Below are positions 1 to 9,860 of a stretch of DNA of 64,000 bases, one piece after another. Numbering within the stretch: the first letter of the stretch is position 1; each line of letters starts with the position of its first letter. The stretch is taken from assembly GCF_014650055.1 (NCBI RefSeq), contig NZ_BMUF01000001.1, positions 496,001-560,000 of the forward strand. The letters run 5' to 3'. The stretch is from Streptomyces malachitofuscus (lineage in GTDB: Bacteria; Actinomycetota; Actinomycetes; Streptomycetales; Streptomycetaceae). The notes beneath the pieces were generated by a model. The model saw only the letters and a program-made list of their open reading frames with translations. It ran no database searches and had not been told where the DNA came from. Position numbers and translations under genes: made by a program.

Positions 1-978
1 ACGCTGGGCGAGCACGAGGGCGAGCCGGTGCTGCAGATCGCCGGGCGCAAGACCTATCCGACGGACGGCCACCTCAACATGACCACGGTGCGGGTCACCA
101 GTGCCGACTACCGGATGAACCTGGTCGAGGCCGTCTACGGATGGCTCGCGCACGACAACAAGGTCGTGCCGCACGAGACGCTCTACCCCGACGGCAAGAC
201 GGAGGAGGAGTCCACCCAGGAGAACGCCGAGGAGTTCAACCAGTCCCAGGAGAGCGCCAAGGTCGCGGCCCTCAAGGAGCTCGACGTCCCGGTGAAGTCC
301 TGGGTGATCGTCTCCACGGTCGTCAAGGGATCCCCTTCCGAGGGCCGGCTGCACGCCGGTGACGTGATCAAGGCCGTCGACGGAACACCGGTGAAGAAGC
401 CGGCCGACGTCGCCGAACTGGTGACCGAGCACAAGCCCGGCGAGGACGTCGTCTTCACGATCGTGCCCGCCAAGGAGCAGGCCGCCGCCGAGAAGGAGAA
501 GCGCACGGCGACGGACACCGAGAAGGTCACGATCACCACCATGACCTCCGACGACGCCGGCGAGAAGCGCGCCATAGTCGGGATCTCCGCCGGAACCGAC
601 CACACCTTCCCGTTCAGCATCGACATCAAGCTCGCCGATGTGGGCGGCCCGAGCGCGGGTCTGATGTTCGCCCTCGGCATCTACGACAAGCTCACGCCCG
701 GCAGTCTCACCGGCGGCGCCTTCGTCGCCGGCACCGGCACCATCGACGACAACGGCGAGGTCGGCCCGATCGGCGGCATCGAGATGAAGACGGTCGGCGC
801 GCGCAACAAGGGCGCCGAGTACTTCCTCACCCCGGCCGACAACTGCGCGTCCGCCGCCAAGGACACCCCCGAGGGCCTCACCCTGGTGAAGGTGGACACC
901 ATCGACGACGCCCTGGGCGCCCTGGCGGACATCCGCTCCGGCGACACCGCCGGCCTCCCGAAGTGCACGGCGTCCTGA
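1..978 (+). CDS. PDZ and Lon-type (S16) serine protease, YlbL-like, 5' end missing
   Basis: The frame is open from base 1, so the gene starts upstream of the window; 325 residues of the C-terminal part are visible. A PDZ-like segment (residues ~95-145) is followed by a Lon-type catalytic domain. Its nucleophile motif GGPSAG lies near residue 218 and the partner lysine is in GIEMKTVGA near 262, the Ser-Lys dyad of family S16. Family knowledge: YlbL-type proteins are membrane-anchored by an N-terminal helix, which here would lie outside the window, and work as extracytoplasmic proteases. There is no ATPase domain, which separates it from true Lon. It ends 36 bp before the convergent stop of the next gene. 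Family assignment is firm; the substrate is unknown. Confidence 0.9.
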   Translation, partial: TLGEHEGEPVLQIAGRKTYPTDGHLNMTTVRVTSADYRMNLVEAVYGWLAHDNKVVPHETLYPDGKTEEESTQENAEEFNQSQESAKVAALKELDVPVKSWVIVSTVVKGSPSEGRLHAGDVIKAVDGTPVKKPADVAELVTEHKPGEDVVFTIVPAKEQAAAEKEKRTATDTEKVTITTMTSDDAGEKRAIVGISAGTDHTFPFSIDIKLADVGGPSAGLMFALGIYDKLTPGSLTGGAFVAGTGTIDDNGEVGPIGGIEMKTVGARNKGAEYFLTPADNCASAAKDTPEGLTLVKVDTIDDALGALADIRSGDTAGLPKCTAS

Positions 979-1014
979 CCGGCTCCCGGCGGCGCCCCGA
1001 TCGGCCGTCGGCGG

Positions 1015-1557
1015 CTACTCCGCGAACGTCGCCGTCAACGCCTCCGCCAGCCCCGGCACCAGGTCGGAACCGGTGAGCACCTCCGTGGGCGAGTCCTTCG
1101 CGCGCAGTCGCAGCGCGGACTCGCGGGCGCCGTCGCGCAGCACCGCGACCGTCATCCGGACCTCCTGACGCTCCGGGTGCTCGGCCACCCACTTGGTCAG
1201 CGCTGCCTCGTCCAGATCCTTCGGGACCTGCGCCTCGGCGGACGGCGGCAGCATCAGCCGCTCCACGGTCAGCGCGCAGCCGGCCACCGCGTCGGGCCAG
1301 GCGATGGTGCCCAGGAACTCGTCCAGCGGCTTGCCCGTTGGAATCTCGTCCTGCTCGATCGGGGTGAAGGCGGTGGTCTCCTGCTCGCCGTCCGGACCGA
1401 GCCGGCCCGCGAGTGAGGGCTGCTCGGCGCGCAGCCGGGCGGTGTCGACGAGGGCGAACAGTCGGGCGGGCTGGTCCCAGCCGAGTCCGGAGGCGTACTC
1501 GTCGATCTCGAGGACGGCCCGGGTGAGCGGGTTGGCGGCCATGGGTGTGTTGGACAT
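1015..1557 (-). CDS. PPA1309 family protein (conserved actinobacterial hypothetical)
   Basis: A 180-residue acidic soluble protein with no signal peptide or membrane segment. It matches the actinobacterial PPA1309 family, whose function is unknown. I chose the ATG at 1557 because a GAGAGGA ribosome site precedes it by about 8 bases; the frame stays open further upstream but has no such site. It is divergent from the UPF0182 gene (start at 1709) and convergent with the protease. Residues 55-95 are rich in Gln, Glu and Pro. No catalytic motif is visible. Confidence 0.75.
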   Translation of the reverse strand: MSNTPMAANPLTRAVLEIDEYASGLGWDQPARLFALVDTARLRAEQPSLAGRLGPDGEQETTAFTPIEQDEIPTGKPLDEFLGTIAWPDAVAGCALTVERLMLPPSAEAQVPKDLDEAALTKWVAEHPERQEVRMTVAVLRDGARESALRLRAKDSPTEVLTGSDLVPGLAEALTATFAE

Positions 1558-1708
1558 GGTCACAATCCTCTCTCGTTCCTCACCGGAATCGGGAACCGAG
1601 TAAAGCGTGAGTAAGTTGCATAGGTGTGGGCCCACGATCACGGGGGGCCACGACGGTCCGTGAAACCGCGGGCCCGACGAATCAACAGCGAACTTCGAGG
1701 TGCCTACC

Positions 1709-4660
1709 TTGGCTTTCCAGATGCCGGACCGCGGCGGAGGCCCGACGGGGCCACGGATCAGAGTGGGCCGCCCGTCCCGGCGGGTCCGGACCCTGCTCAT
1801 GACACTGGGCGTCCTGGCCGTCCTCGGCATGGTGTTCACCATGTTCGCGGGGTTCTGGACCGACTGGCTGTGGTATCGCTCGGTCAACTACTCCTCGGTC
1901 TTCACGACGACCCTGTGGACCAAGATCGGGCTGTTCTTCGTCTTCGGTCTGCTGATGGCCTTCGCGGTCGGCTTCAACATCTGGCTGGCCCACCGGATGC
2001 GGCCGCCGCTGAGCGCCATGTCCATGGAGCAGCAGAACCTCGACCGGTACCGGATGGGCATCGCCCCGTACAAGAAGTGGCTGCTGCTCGGCATCACCGC
2101 CCTGGTGGGCCTGATCGCCGGCGCTTCGGCGTCGGGCCAGTGGCGCACCTGGCTGATGTGGGTCAACGGTGTGCCCTTCGGCCAGAAGGACCCGCAGTTC
2201 AAGCTCGACGTCTCCTTCTACGCCTTCGACCTGCCCTGGTACCGGTTCCTGCTCGGCTTCGGCTTCGCCGCCACGATCCTGGCGCTGATCGCCGCCGCGC
2301 TCACCCACTACCTCTACGGCGGGCTGCGCATCACCAGCCCGGGCGCGCGCGCCACGGCCGCGGCCACCGGACACCTCTCGGTGCTCCTCGGCATCTTCGT
2401 CGCACTGAAGGCGGTGGCCTACTGGCTCGACCGGTACGGTCTCGCGGTGAAGTCCAGCGACTTCAAGGCGACCGACAGCTGGACGGGCCTCAGGTACGTC
2501 GACGCCAACGCCTATCTGCCGGCCAAGACGATCCTGTTCTGCATCGCGGTGATCTGCGCGCTGCTGTTCTTCGCCACCCTGTGGCGGCGCACCTGGCAGC
2601 TGCCCGTGATCGGCTTCGGTCTGATGGTCCTTTCGGCGATCCTCATCGGCGGCCTCTACCCGGCGATCGTGCAGAAGTTCCAGGTCCAGCCGAACGAGCA
2701 GGCCAAGGAAGCGCCGTACGTCGAGAAGAACCTCCAGGCCACGCGTGAGGCGTACGGCATCGGCGACGCCGAGGTCACCGACTACCCGGGCACCAGCCAG
2801 ACCGAGGACAAGACCCGGCTGCGGGACGACGTCGGCGACACGGCGAGCATCCGGATCATGGACCCGAACATCGTCTCGCCGACGTTCCAGCAGCTCCAGC
2901 AGATCAGGAACTACTACGCGTTCCCGACCAACCTGGACGTCGACCGGTACAGCAACAACGGGGAGGACCAGGACACGGTCATCGGTCTGCGTGAGCTGAA
3001 CCTGAACGGCATCCCCAAGCGGAACTGGATCAACGACCACTTCCGTTACACCCACGGGTACGGCGTCGTCGCCGCGGAGGGCACCAGCGTGGGATCCGGC
3101 GGCCGTCCGGAGTTCACCGAGTCCGACCTGCCGTCCAAGGGCGAGCTCGGCACGTACGAACAGCGCGTCTACTACGGCGAGCGGACGACCACGTACTCGA
3201 TCGTCGGCGGTCCCCAGAAGGAGATCGACTACTCCGACGACAGCGGTGAGAAGACGTACAGCTACGAGGGCGACAGCGGGGTCAACCTCGCCAACCCGGT
3301 CAACAGGGCCGCCTACGCGCTCGCGTTCAGCGAGCCGCAGATCCTGTACTCGGGCGCGATCGGCGAGGGCTCGCGGATCCTGTACAACCGCACGCCCAAG
3401 GAGCGCGTCGAGGCGATCGCCCCGTGGCTGACCATCGACGGCGATGCCTACCCGGCGGTCGTCGACGGCCGGATCCAGTGGATCGTCGACGCCTACACGA
3501 CGACCAACGGCTATCCGTACGCGTCGCGGACGACCCTCGGCGACACCACGGCCGACTCGCTGACCGCCACCAACGACCAGCGCGCGGTGGTGGCCCAGCA
3601 GAACCAGGTCAACTACATCCGCAACTCGGTGAAGGCCACCGTCGACGCGTACAGCGGCGAGGTCAAGCTCTACCAGTGGGACACGCAGGACCCCGTCCTC
3701 AAGACGTGGATGAAGGCGTTCCCGGACACGGTGGAGCCGAGGAGCGAGATCTCGAACGACCTGATGGCGCATCTGCGGTATCCGCAGGACCTGTTCAAGG
3801 TGCAGCGCGAGCTGCTGACCCGCTACCACGTCAAGGACGCCAACACGTTCCTGAGCGGCAGCGAGGTGTGGCAGGTGCCGGACGACCCGACGAACAAGAC
3901 GGGCGACGCGGTGCCTCCGTACTACCTGAGCATGAGGATGCCGGATCAGCAGGACCAGGTCTTCTCGCTCACCACGACGTTCACCCCCAACGGACGTGAC
4001 AACCTGAGCGCGTTCATGGCGGTCAACGCCGATCCCGGCACCGACGACTACGGCAAGATCAGAGTGCTGAAGCTGCCGACGAGTACGACGGTCGCCGGAC
4101 CCAAGCAGGTGCAGAGCCAGTTCAACTCCGAACAGGACATCGCCGAGTCGATCAGGCTGCTGAGAGGCGGCGACTCGGAGGTGGAGTACGGCAATCTCCT
4201 GGCCGTGCCGCTCGACGGAGGACTGCTCTATGTGGAGCCGGTATACGTACGCGGTGGTGGACTGAAGTACCCGCTGCTGCGGAAGGTTCTGGTGACCTAC
4301 GGCGGCCAGACGGCGTTCGAGGACACCCTCGAGGAGGCGCTGGACAAGGTCTTCGGCGGAGAGGGCACGCCCGTCGAGCCGCCACCGGGTGAGGACGAGG
4401 GAGCGGGTGAGGACGAGGGCACCGAGCCACCGCCCGCAGCCGAGAACCCCACGGTCCAGGAGGCCCTGAACGACGCCCAGAAGGCCTTCGAGGCCGGCCA
4501 GGAAGCCCTGAAGAACAACGACTGGGAGGCCTACGGCAAGGCGCAGAAGGACCTCGAGGACGCGCTCCGCAAGGCCGAGGAGGCCCAGGCGGACGCAGGA
4601 GGCGGCGGCGTCGGCGGCGGGGAGAACGGTCGCGAGCCCGACGAGAGCCCGAGCAGTTAA
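1709..4660 (+). CDS. UPF0182 family large membrane protein
   Basis: A 983-residue protein of the UPF0182 family (SCO5204-like from memory). About seven hydrophobic helices fill residues 25-325, followed by a large hydrophilic, presumably extracytoplasmic, region rich in Asp, Tyr and Thr. The C-terminal ~95 residues are acidic with Pro/Glu-rich spacers and an Ala/Glu/Lys-rich coiled-coil-like tail. A GAGGTG ribosome site at 1697-1702 sits six bases before TTG 1709, giving the N-terminus [11 protein letters not shown] 1700 overlaps that site and is less likely. The function of the family is unknown. The initiator tRNA gene follows 55 bp downstream. Confidence 0.88.
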   Translation: MAFQMPDRGGGPTGPRIRVGRPSRRVRTLLMTLGVLAVLGMVFTMFAGFWTDWLWYRSVNYSSVFTTTLWTKIGLFFVFGLLMAFAVGFNIWLAHRMRPPLSAMSMEQQNLDRYRMGIAPYKKWLLLGITALVGLIAGASASGQWRTWLMWVNGVPFGQKDPQFKLDVSFYAFDLPWYRFLLGFGFAATILALIAAALTHYLYGGLRITSPGARATAAATGHLSVLLGIFVALKAVAYWLDRYGLAVKSSDFKATDSWTGLRYVDANAYLPAKTILFCIAVICALLFFATLWRRTWQLPVIGFGLMVLSAILIGGLYPAIVQKFQVQPNEQAKEAPYVEKNLQATREAYGIGDAEVTDYPGTSQTEDKTRLRDDVGDTASIRIMDPNIVSPTFQQLQQIRNYYAFPTNLDVDRYSNNGEDQDTVIGLRELNLNGIPKRNWINDHFRYTHGYGVVAAEGTSVGSGGRPEFTESDLPSKGELGTYEQRVYYGERTTTYSIVGGPQKEIDYSDDSGEKTYSYEGDSGVNLANPVNRAAYALAFSEPQILYSGAIGEGSRILYNRTPKERVEAIAPWLTIDGDAYPAVVDGRIQWIVDAYTTTNGYPYASRTTLGDTTADSLTATNDQRAVVAQQNQVNYIRNSVKATVDAYSGEVKLYQWDTQDPVLKTWMKAFPDTVEPRSEISNDLMAHLRYPQDLFKVQRELLTRYHVKDANTFLSGSEVWQVPDDPTNKTGDAVPPYYLSMRMPDQQDQVFSLTTTFTPNGRDNLSAFMAVNADPGTDDYGKIRVLKLPTSTTVAGPKQVQSQFNSEQDIAESIRLLRGGDSEVEYGNLLAVPLDGGLLYVEPVYVRGGGLKYPLLRKVLVTYGGQTAFEDTLEEALDKVFGGEGTPVEPPPGEDEGAGEDEGTEPPPAAENPTVQEALNDAQKAFEAGQEALKNNDWEAYGKAQKDLEDALRKAEEAQADAGGGGVGGGENGREPDESPSS

Positions 4661-4715
4661 CGACCAGGCTGGTCAGTGGCTCCCCCCGCGCCGTGCTACG
4701 GTTGCAGCACAACGG

Positions 4716-4789
4716 CGCGGGGTGGAGCAGCTCGGTAGCTCGCTGGGCTCATAACCCAGAGGTCGCAGGTTCAAATCCTGTCCCCGCTA
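4716..4789 (+). tRNA. Initiator tRNA-Met (CAT anticodon), copy 1
   Basis: A 74-base cloverleaf with anticodon CAT in the loop CTCATAA. The anticodon stem carries the three consecutive G-C pairs (GGG/CCC) of initiator tRNAs, and position 1 (C) faces U at 72, the unpaired acceptor end that marks fMet tRNA. CCA is not encoded. It is identical to the second copy at 7028-7101. A strong hairpin follows at 4815. Confidence 0.97.
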
Positions 4790-4814
4790 CTGAAGTCGCG
4801 CAGTCGGCGACACC

Positions 4815-4848
4815 AAAGGCCCGGATTCCTCACGGAGTCCGGGCCTTT
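4815..4848 (+). terminator. Hairpin terminator after initiator tRNA copy 1
   Basis: A 15-bp stem (one G-U pair) with a TCAC loop, starting 25 bases after the tRNA and ending in CCTTTGT. This is the usual arrangement for a rho-independent terminator; the A-rich left arm also supports termination on the other strand. Confidence 0.8.
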
Positions 4849-5012
4849 GTGGTGTGCGAACGCATGTGCCCGGACGGGCGACGGTCGTGCCGCCGACGGG
4901 AGTTGGGGGATGTGTGTTTGACTTGTCTCCCTGTGGGCATGTCGACAAAACGCTGTAGTGACCTCACTGACTGCGGTATACCAGGTGTACCCAGGTTGCA
5001 GGTGGTGCGACG

Positions 5013-6830
5013 ATGGATGGTATGGGGGACAAGGCAACTCTGTTCGAGACAGGGCGTTTTGTGCAGTCCTCCCGCCGGGAGGAACCTCGCGACGAGGCGG
5101 GGGAGGCCGCCGACGAGGCGGCGGAGGAGCTGCGCCGGCGGCTCGCCGCCGAGGCCGGCGACGTCGAGGCGATGAGCGTCCTCGGCGCCATGCTGCTGCG
5201 CCGCGGTGATCTCGACGGAGCCGAACCCCATCTACGTGCCGCCACCGCCGCGGGCGATCGCGCCGCCGCCAACAACCTCGGCGTTCTGCTGCATCAGCGG
5301 GGTTACGCCGACGAGGCCGCCGGCTGGTGGCGGATCGCCGCCGTCGCCGGCTCCACCGCGGCGGCGCACGCCCTCGGCCGTCACCACCGCGAGCGCGGCG
5401 ACGAGCCCGCCGCCGAGTACTGGCTGCGCCAGTCCGCCGAGCAGGGGCACGCGCTCGGCGCCTACGCCCTCGCCGATCTGCTGGAGCACCGTGGGGACAC
5501 GGCCGGGACCGAGCGCTGGATGCGGGCCGCCGCCGAGCGGGGGCATCGGGAGGGGGCCTACCGGCTGGCCCGCGCACTGGACCGCAAGGCCGCGCGGGAG
5601 TCCGACGACGACGGCGCCCCGCTGCTGGAGGAGGCCGAACAGTGGTACCGGCAGGCCGCCGCGCGCGGACACCGCCGGGCCGCGCTGCACCTCGGGGCGA
5701 TCCTGGAGAAGCGCGGCGAGCTCAAGGAGGCCGGCCGCTGGTATCTGACGTCCGCCAAGGACGGCGAGGCCCGGGCGGCCTGCGCGCTCGGCTTCCTGCT
5801 GCGCGACGCCGGGGACAGCGAGAACGCCGCCGTGTGGTGGCTGCGGGCCGCGCAGGACGGCGACGGCAACGCCGCCAACGCGCTGGGCGCGCTGCACGCC
5901 GAGCGGGGCGAGACCCAGACCGCCGAACGCTGGTACCGGGCCGCCATGGACGCCGGTGACATCAACGGCGCCTACAACCTCGGCCTGCTCTGCGCCGACC
6001 AGGGCCGCACGGCCCCGGCCGAGCAGTGGTACCGCCGGGCCGCCTACGCCGGGCACCGCGAGGCGGCGAACGCCCTGGCGATCCTGCTGCTGCGGGCCGG
6101 GGACGAGACCGGTGCCGAGCCGTGGTTCTCCAAGGCCGCGGAGGCCGGCAGCGTGGACGCCGCGTTCAACCTCGGCATCCTGCACGCGGGCCGGGGCGAG
6201 GACGACGCAGCGCTGTGCTGGTACGAGCGGGCGGCGGCGGCCGGGCACACGGAGGCGGCGCTCCAGGTCGGTATGGCGCGGCTGCGGGACGGCGAGGAGG
6301 GCGAGGCCGAGCGGTTCCTGCGGTGTGCGGCGGGCGGCGGAAGCGCCGAGGCCGCGTACCGGCTGGCGACGGTGCTGGATGCCCGCAGGCCGCCGGAGCC
6401 GGCGCATGAGCTGGGGGAGCCGGTGAACCGGCGCAGCGAGTGCGAGGAGTGGTACGAGCGTGCGGCCTCGCAGGGGCACCGGCGGGCGCAGGTGCGGGTC
6501 GGGATGCTCGCGGCGGCTCGAGGGGATGTCGTCGAGGCGGCGCGGTGGTACCGGGAGGCGGCGGAGGCCGGGTCGCGGAACGGGGCGTTCAATCTGGGGC
6601 TGCTGCTGGCGCGGGAGGGGAGCGAGCCCGAGGCGGCAGTGTGGTGGACACGGGCGGCGGACGCGGGGCACGGGCGTGCGGCGCTGCGGCTCGCGCTGGT
6701 CTATGCGCGGCGGGGGGAGCTGGCGGAGGGGCAGCGGTGGGCGGACCGGGCGGCGGTGCTGGGGCCTCCGGCGGTGACGGAGCGGGCTGTGCGGTTGCGG
6801 GACGCCTTGCGGGAGGAACTGTCGGCGTGA
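5013..6830 (+). CDS. Sel1-like/TPR repeat protein
   Basis: A 605-residue soluble protein built almost entirely of about 14 tandem ~36-residue Sel1-like repeats. Recurring signatures are AExWYRxAAxxGHxxAAxxLG and G-D-x-x-x-A spacing. Such alpha-solenoids are protein-interaction scaffolds. The first ~45 residues are not repeats and are charged. Two in-frame ATGs (5013 and 5022) are possible and neither has a strong ribosome site, so the start is uncertain by three codons. The repeated codons make this the most internally repetitive DNA in the window. The gene lies alone between two identical initiator tRNA genes. No enzymatic motif is visible and the partner is unknown. Confidence 0.85.
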   Translation: MDGMGDKATLFETGRFVQSSRREEPRDEAGEAADEAAEELRRRLAAEAGDVEAMSVLGAMLLRRGDLDGAEPHLRAATAAGDRAAANNLGVLLHQRGYADEAAGWWRIAAVAGSTAAAHALGRHHRERGDEPAAEYWLRQSAEQGHALGAYALADLLEHRGDTAGTERWMRAAAERGHREGAYRLARALDRKAARESDDDGAPLLEEAEQWYRQAAARGHRRAALHLGAILEKRGELKEAGRWYLTSAKDGEARAACALGFLLRDAGDSENAAVWWLRAAQDGDGNAANALGALHAERGETQTAERWYRAAMDAGDINGAYNLGLLCADQGRTAPAEQWYRRAAYAGHREAANALAILLLRAGDETGAEPWFSKAAEAGSVDAAFNLGILHAGRGEDDAALCWYERAAAAGHTEAALQVGMARLRDGEEGEAERFLRCAAGGGSAEAAYRLATVLDARRPPEPAHELGEPVNRRSECEEWYERAASQGHRRAQVRVGMLAAARGDVVEAARWYREAAEAGSRNGAFNLGLLLAREGSEPEAAVWWTRAADAGHGRAALRLALVYARRGELAEGQRWADRAAVLGPPAVTERAVRLRDALREELSA

Positions 6831-7027
6831 CGCCGCGCTGGGCTGGGCCGTGCGGGGTGCGACAGTTGAGCGGGGGTGGGTCGTCGCAGCCCGGCGTTGG
6901 CGGGGTGCCGCTGCGCCCACCCGTGCCGCCCCAGCGGCACGACTGCCCGCAGTTGCGGCGGCACGACTGCCCGCGGTTAACGGATTTGCTTCTGTCGTGC
7001 GGCTTGACGTAATGTTTCATTCATCGA

Positions 7028-7101
7028 CGCGGGGTGGAGCAGCTCGGTAGCTCGCTGGGCTCATAACCCAGAGGTCGCAGGTTCAAATCCTGTCCCCGCT
7101 A
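7028..7101 (+). tRNA. Initiator tRNA-Met (CAT anticodon), copy 2
   Basis: Base-for-base the same 74-base initiator tRNA as at 4716-4789, including the GGG/CCC anticodon stem and C1/U72 mismatch, in the same orientation. Identity stops just outside the gene, so this is a paralogous tRNA copy and not a duplicated larger segment. A terminator hairpin follows immediately. Confidence 0.97.
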
Positions 7102-7107
7102 CTGAGA

Positions 7108-7143
7108 CCGAGGGCCGGAATCCGAAAGGGTTCCGGCCCTCGG
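7108..7143 (+). terminator. Hairpin terminator after initiator tRNA copy 2
   Basis: A 16-bp stem with a GAAA tetraloop, followed by TGTTTTC. It is well formed for rho-independent termination of the tRNA, and may also stop transcription arriving from the Fur-type gene on the opposite strand. Confidence 0.85.
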
Positions 7144-7202
7144 TGTTTTCGCCTTGTGTTTCCCTCGTCCCCGGCCGGCGCGGGCGCCGCCGGGGATCGT
7201 CG

Positions 7203-7619
7203 CTAGGCCGCCGCGCAGTTCGGGCAGACGCCGCGGTAGGTCACTTCCACGTCCGAGACCGTGAAGCCGAAGCGCTCCGTGTCGGGGAGGTCGGCCAGCG
7301 GGTTGCCGGTCGGGTGGACGTCGCGGATCGCCCCGCACTGCGCGCACACCAGGTGGTGGTGGGGGCGGTGGGCGTTGGGGTCGTAGCGCTTGGCCCGCTT
7401 GTCCGTGGCGACCTCGAGCACCTCGCCGAGCGAGACCAGCTCGCCCAGGGTGTTGTAGACGGTCGCCCGGGAGATCTCGGGCAGCTTGGCGACAGCCCTG
7501 GCGTGCACCTCGTCGGCCGTCAGGTGGACGTGTTCGCCGTCGAGGACCTCGGCCACGACACGGCGCTGCGCGGTCATCCGCCATCCACGTCCGCGGAGCC
7601 GATCCAGAAGGTCACTCAT
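7203..7619 (-). CDS. catR: Fur-family peroxide-type repressor, CatR-like
   Basis: A 138-residue Fur-family regulator. An N-terminal winged helix (residues 1-80, with the ISRATVYNTL recognition helix) is followed by a dimerisation domain with HRPHHHL and the paired zinc motifs CAQCG and CPNC. It is divergent from a catalase gene, the arrangement of CatR/CatA in S. coelicolor, where CatR is a peroxide-sensing repressor. That context favours a PerR-like redox role over iron or zinc uptake control. The start was set at ATG 7619; GTG 7625 is the alternative. The palindrome at 7690-7703 is its likely operator. Specificity is inferred, not proven. Confidence 0.88.
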   Translation of the reverse strand: MSDLLDRLRGRGWRMTAQRRVVAEVLDGEHVHLTADEVHARAVAKLPEISRATVYNTLGELVSLGEVLEVATDKRAKRYDPNAHRPHHHLVCAQCGAIRDVHPTGNPLADLPDTERFGFTVSDVEVTYRGVCPNCAAA

Positions 7620-7680
7620 AGGCACCAGCCTAACAGCAGGGGGAACCAGGTCCCGAACGGGTGTGACTTTGGAGCCTTAC

Positions 7681-7708
7681 TTGACTTAGACAATGTCCAT
7701 TGTAGGAT
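7681..7708 (+). promoter_or_regulatory. Catalase promoter with embedded Fur/CatR-type operator
   Basis: TTGACT (7681-7686) and TAGGAT (7703-7708) are separated by 16 bases and form a plausible sigma-70-type promoter. The perfect inverted repeat ACAATG-TC-CATTGT (7690-7703) fills the spacer and touches the -10. Binding there would block polymerase, fitting peroxide derepression of the catalase by the divergent regulator. The sequence is directly visible; the regulator assignment is inferred from context. Confidence 0.75.
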
Positions 7709-7764
7709 CGAGATCGGCTTTAGCCAAGGGACAGGTTGGTCAGCAAATGACGCAGGAGGCGTAC

Positions 7765-9216
7765 GTGACGCAGGGACCGCTTACTACGGAGGCCGGTGCT
7801 CCGGTTGCCGACAACCAGAACAGCGAGACCGCGGGCGTCGGTGGCCCGGTCCTCGTGCAGGACCAGCTCCTTCTGGAGAAGCTGGCCCACTTCAACCGTG
7901 AGCGCATCCCGGAGCGTGTGGTGCACGCCCGCGGCGCCGGTGCGTACGGCACCTTCACGGTGACCGCCGATGTCACGAAGTACACGCGCGCCAAGTTCCT
8001 CTCCGAGGTCGGCAAGGAGACGGAGACCTTCCTGCGCTTCTCCACGGTGGCCGGCAACCTCGGTGCCGCGGACGCCGTGCGCGACCCGCGCGGTTTCGCG
8101 CTGAAGTTCTACACCGAGGAGGGCAACTACGACCTCGTCGGCAACAACACCCCGGTCTTCTTCATCCGGGACGCGATCAAGTTCCCCGACTTCATCCACA
8201 CCCAGAAGCGCGACCCGTACACCGGCTCGCAGGAGGCGGACAACGTCTTCGACTTCTGGGGTCTGTCGCCCGAGTCCACGCATCAGGTGACCTGGCTCTT
8301 CGGTGACCGCGGCATCCCGGCGTCGTACCGCCACATGGACGGCTTCGGTTCGCACACCTACCAGTGGAACAACGAGGCCGGCGAGGCCTTCTGGGTCAAG
8401 TACCACTTCAAGACGGACCAGGGCATCAAGAACCTGACGGCCGAGGAGGCCGAGATCCTCGCGGGCAAGGACCCCGACTCCCACCAGCGGGACCTGCGCG
8501 AGGCCATCGAGCGCGGCGACTTCCCGTCCTGGACCGTCTACGTCCAGGTGATGCCGGCGGCCGAGGCGGCCACGTACCGCTTCAACCCGTTCGACCTGAC
8601 CAAGGTCTGGCCGCACGCGGACTACCCGCTGATCGAGTTCGGCAAGCTGGAGCTCAACCGCAACCCGGAGAACATCTTCGCCGAGGTCGAGCAGTCGATC
8701 TTCAGCCCCGCGCACTTCGTGCCGGGCATCGGTCCGTCCCCGGACAAGATGCTCCAGGGCCGCCTCTTCGCGTACGGCGACGCCCACCGCTACCGCGTCG
8801 GCATCAACGCCGACCACCTGCCGGTGAACCGTCCGCACGCCACCGAGGCGCGCACCCACTCCCGTGACGGCTACCTGTACGACGGCCGCCACAAGGGCAC
8901 GAAGAACTACGAGCCGAACAGCTTCGGCGGCCCGTTCCAGACGGACCGTTCGCCGTGGCAGCCCATCCCGGTCAGCGGTGTCACCGGCGAGTCGGTCACG
9001 CCCGTCCACGCTGAGGACAACGACTTCGTGCAGGCGGGCAACCTGTACCGGCTGATGTCGGAGGACGAGAAGGAGCGCCTGGTGAACAACCTGGCGAACG
9101 CCATCTCCGGGGTGACGCGCGACGACATCGCCGATCGCGCGATCAACAACTTCCGCCAGGCGGACGAGGACTTCGGCAAGCGGCTGGAGGCCGCGGTCCA
9201 GGCCCTGCGCGGCTGA
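7765..9216 (+). CDS. catA: Monofunctional haem catalase (clade 3, small subunit)
   Basis: A 483-residue catalase that disproportionates H2O2 in the cytoplasm. Visible are the catalytic His in [12 protein letters not shown] (near residue 50), the Asn in [11 protein letters not shown] (near 125), and the proximal haem ligand region [12 protein letters not shown] (near 340) containing the Tyr ligand. The start is GTG 7765, five bases after a perfect AGGAGG (7754-7759). An upstream ATG at 7747 is in frame but lacks such a site, and a still earlier frame extension overlaps the promoter. Length fits small-subunit catalases. Control is probably by the divergent CatR-like protein. Confidence 0.96.
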   Translation: MTQGPLTTEAGAPVADNQNSETAGVGGPVLVQDQLLLEKLAHFNRERIPERVVHARGAGAYGTFTVTADVTKYTRAKFLSEVGKETETFLRFSTVAGNLGAADAVRDPRGFALKFYTEEGNYDLVGNNTPVFFIRDAIKFPDFIHTQKRDPYTGSQEADNVFDFWGLSPESTHQVTWLFGDRGIPASYRHMDGFGSHTYQWNNEAGEAFWVKYHFKTDQGIKNLTAEEAEILAGKDPDSHQRDLREAIERGDFPSWTVYVQVMPAAEAATYRFNPFDLTKVWPHADYPLIEFGKLELNRNPENIFAEVEQSIFSPAHFVPGIGPSPDKMLQGRLFAYGDAHRYRVGINADHLPVNRPHATEARTHSRDGYLYDGRHKGTKNYEPNSFGGPFQTDRSPWQPIPVSGVTGESVTPVHAEDNDFVQAGNLYRLMSEDEKERLVNNLANAISGVTRDDIADRAINNFRQADEDFGKRLEAAVQALRG

Positions 9217-9244
9217 TTCCCAGCGCTGGACCGCTTGTCGATCG

Positions 9245-9277
9245 ACGGGCCGGACCCCCCTCGGGGGTCCGGCCCGT
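9245..9277. terminator. Bidirectional terminator hairpin between catalase and CBS gene
   Basis: A perfect 15-bp stem with a 3-base CTC loop in the 72-bp gap between two convergent genes. There is no clear U tract, which is usual for Streptomyces I-shaped terminators. Confidence 0.8.
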
Positions 9278-9288
9278 CCCGCGTATCA

Positions 9289-9690
9289 CTACGCCGGTAC
9301 CTGCTGGGCCCGCTGCCGCTCCGGTGCCCAGCAGCGGATGATGTCGCGGACCGAGACGATGCCGGCGGGCTCGCCCCGGTCGAGGACGATCAGATGGCGG
9401 AAACCGCCGTGGGCCATGGCGACAGCGGCCTCCTCCAGGGTCCAGGCCGGCGTGGCGAAGACGACGTCGGTGGTGGTGTGGGCGTGGGCGCGCTCGGCGT
9501 CCGGGTCCTGGCCGAGCCCGACGGAGTTGAGGACGTCCCGCTCGGTGAGGATGCCGATGCCGGTGCCGTCGGGATCGAGGACGACGGCCGCGCCCACCCG
9601 GCGGGCGGACATCAGGGCGGCGGCCTGTCGGAGGGTGTGGGCGGGGCCGATGGTCAGGACCACGGTGCTCATGGCGTCACGGACGAGCAT
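9289..9690 (-). CDS. Tandem CBS-domain protein
   Basis: A 133-residue protein consisting of two CBS motifs (residues ~5-60 and ~70-125) with the typical VGAAVVLDPDG and GRHLIVLDRGEPAGIVS-like segments. Paired CBS domains bind adenosine nucleotides and usually act as stand-alone sensors or as oligomerisation modules. ATG 9690 was chosen; it follows an AGGAGG by 11 bases, whereas the GTG four codons earlier overlaps that site. It is convergent with catalase. Ligand and partner are unknown. Confidence 0.85.
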   Translation of the reverse strand: MLVRDAMSTVVLTIGPAHTLRQAAALMSARRVGAAVVLDPDGTGIGILTERDVLNSVGLGQDPDAERAHAHTTTDVVFATPAWTLEEAAVAMAHGGFRHLIVLDRGEPAGIVSVRDIIRCWAPERQRAQQVPA

Positions 9691-9860
9691 GGATGGAGCC
9701 ACCTCCTAGCGGAAAACGCGAGGTCACGGGCGTCGGTGCCCGCTCGTTCGCGATTTCACAAATGCACAAGTGGGGGGACTCTCAGAGTGGCAGGCAAAGC
9801 GGGGGTCAACAAGAGGGCGCGTGCGGCGGGTTGGGGGCGTGCGCGGCGATCTTCCGCCGC

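Noticed and set aside
1682..3829. Long open frame on the minus strand opposite UPF0182
   Set aside because: It is the mirror of a strongly conserved plus-strand membrane protein, is rich in Arg/Val/Asp without domain signatures and lacks a ribosome site; typical high-GC shadow.
5232..6920. Minus-strand open frame opposite the Sel1-repeat protein
   Set aside because: Its Pro/Arg/Leu repeats mirror the Sel1 codons; no start signal.
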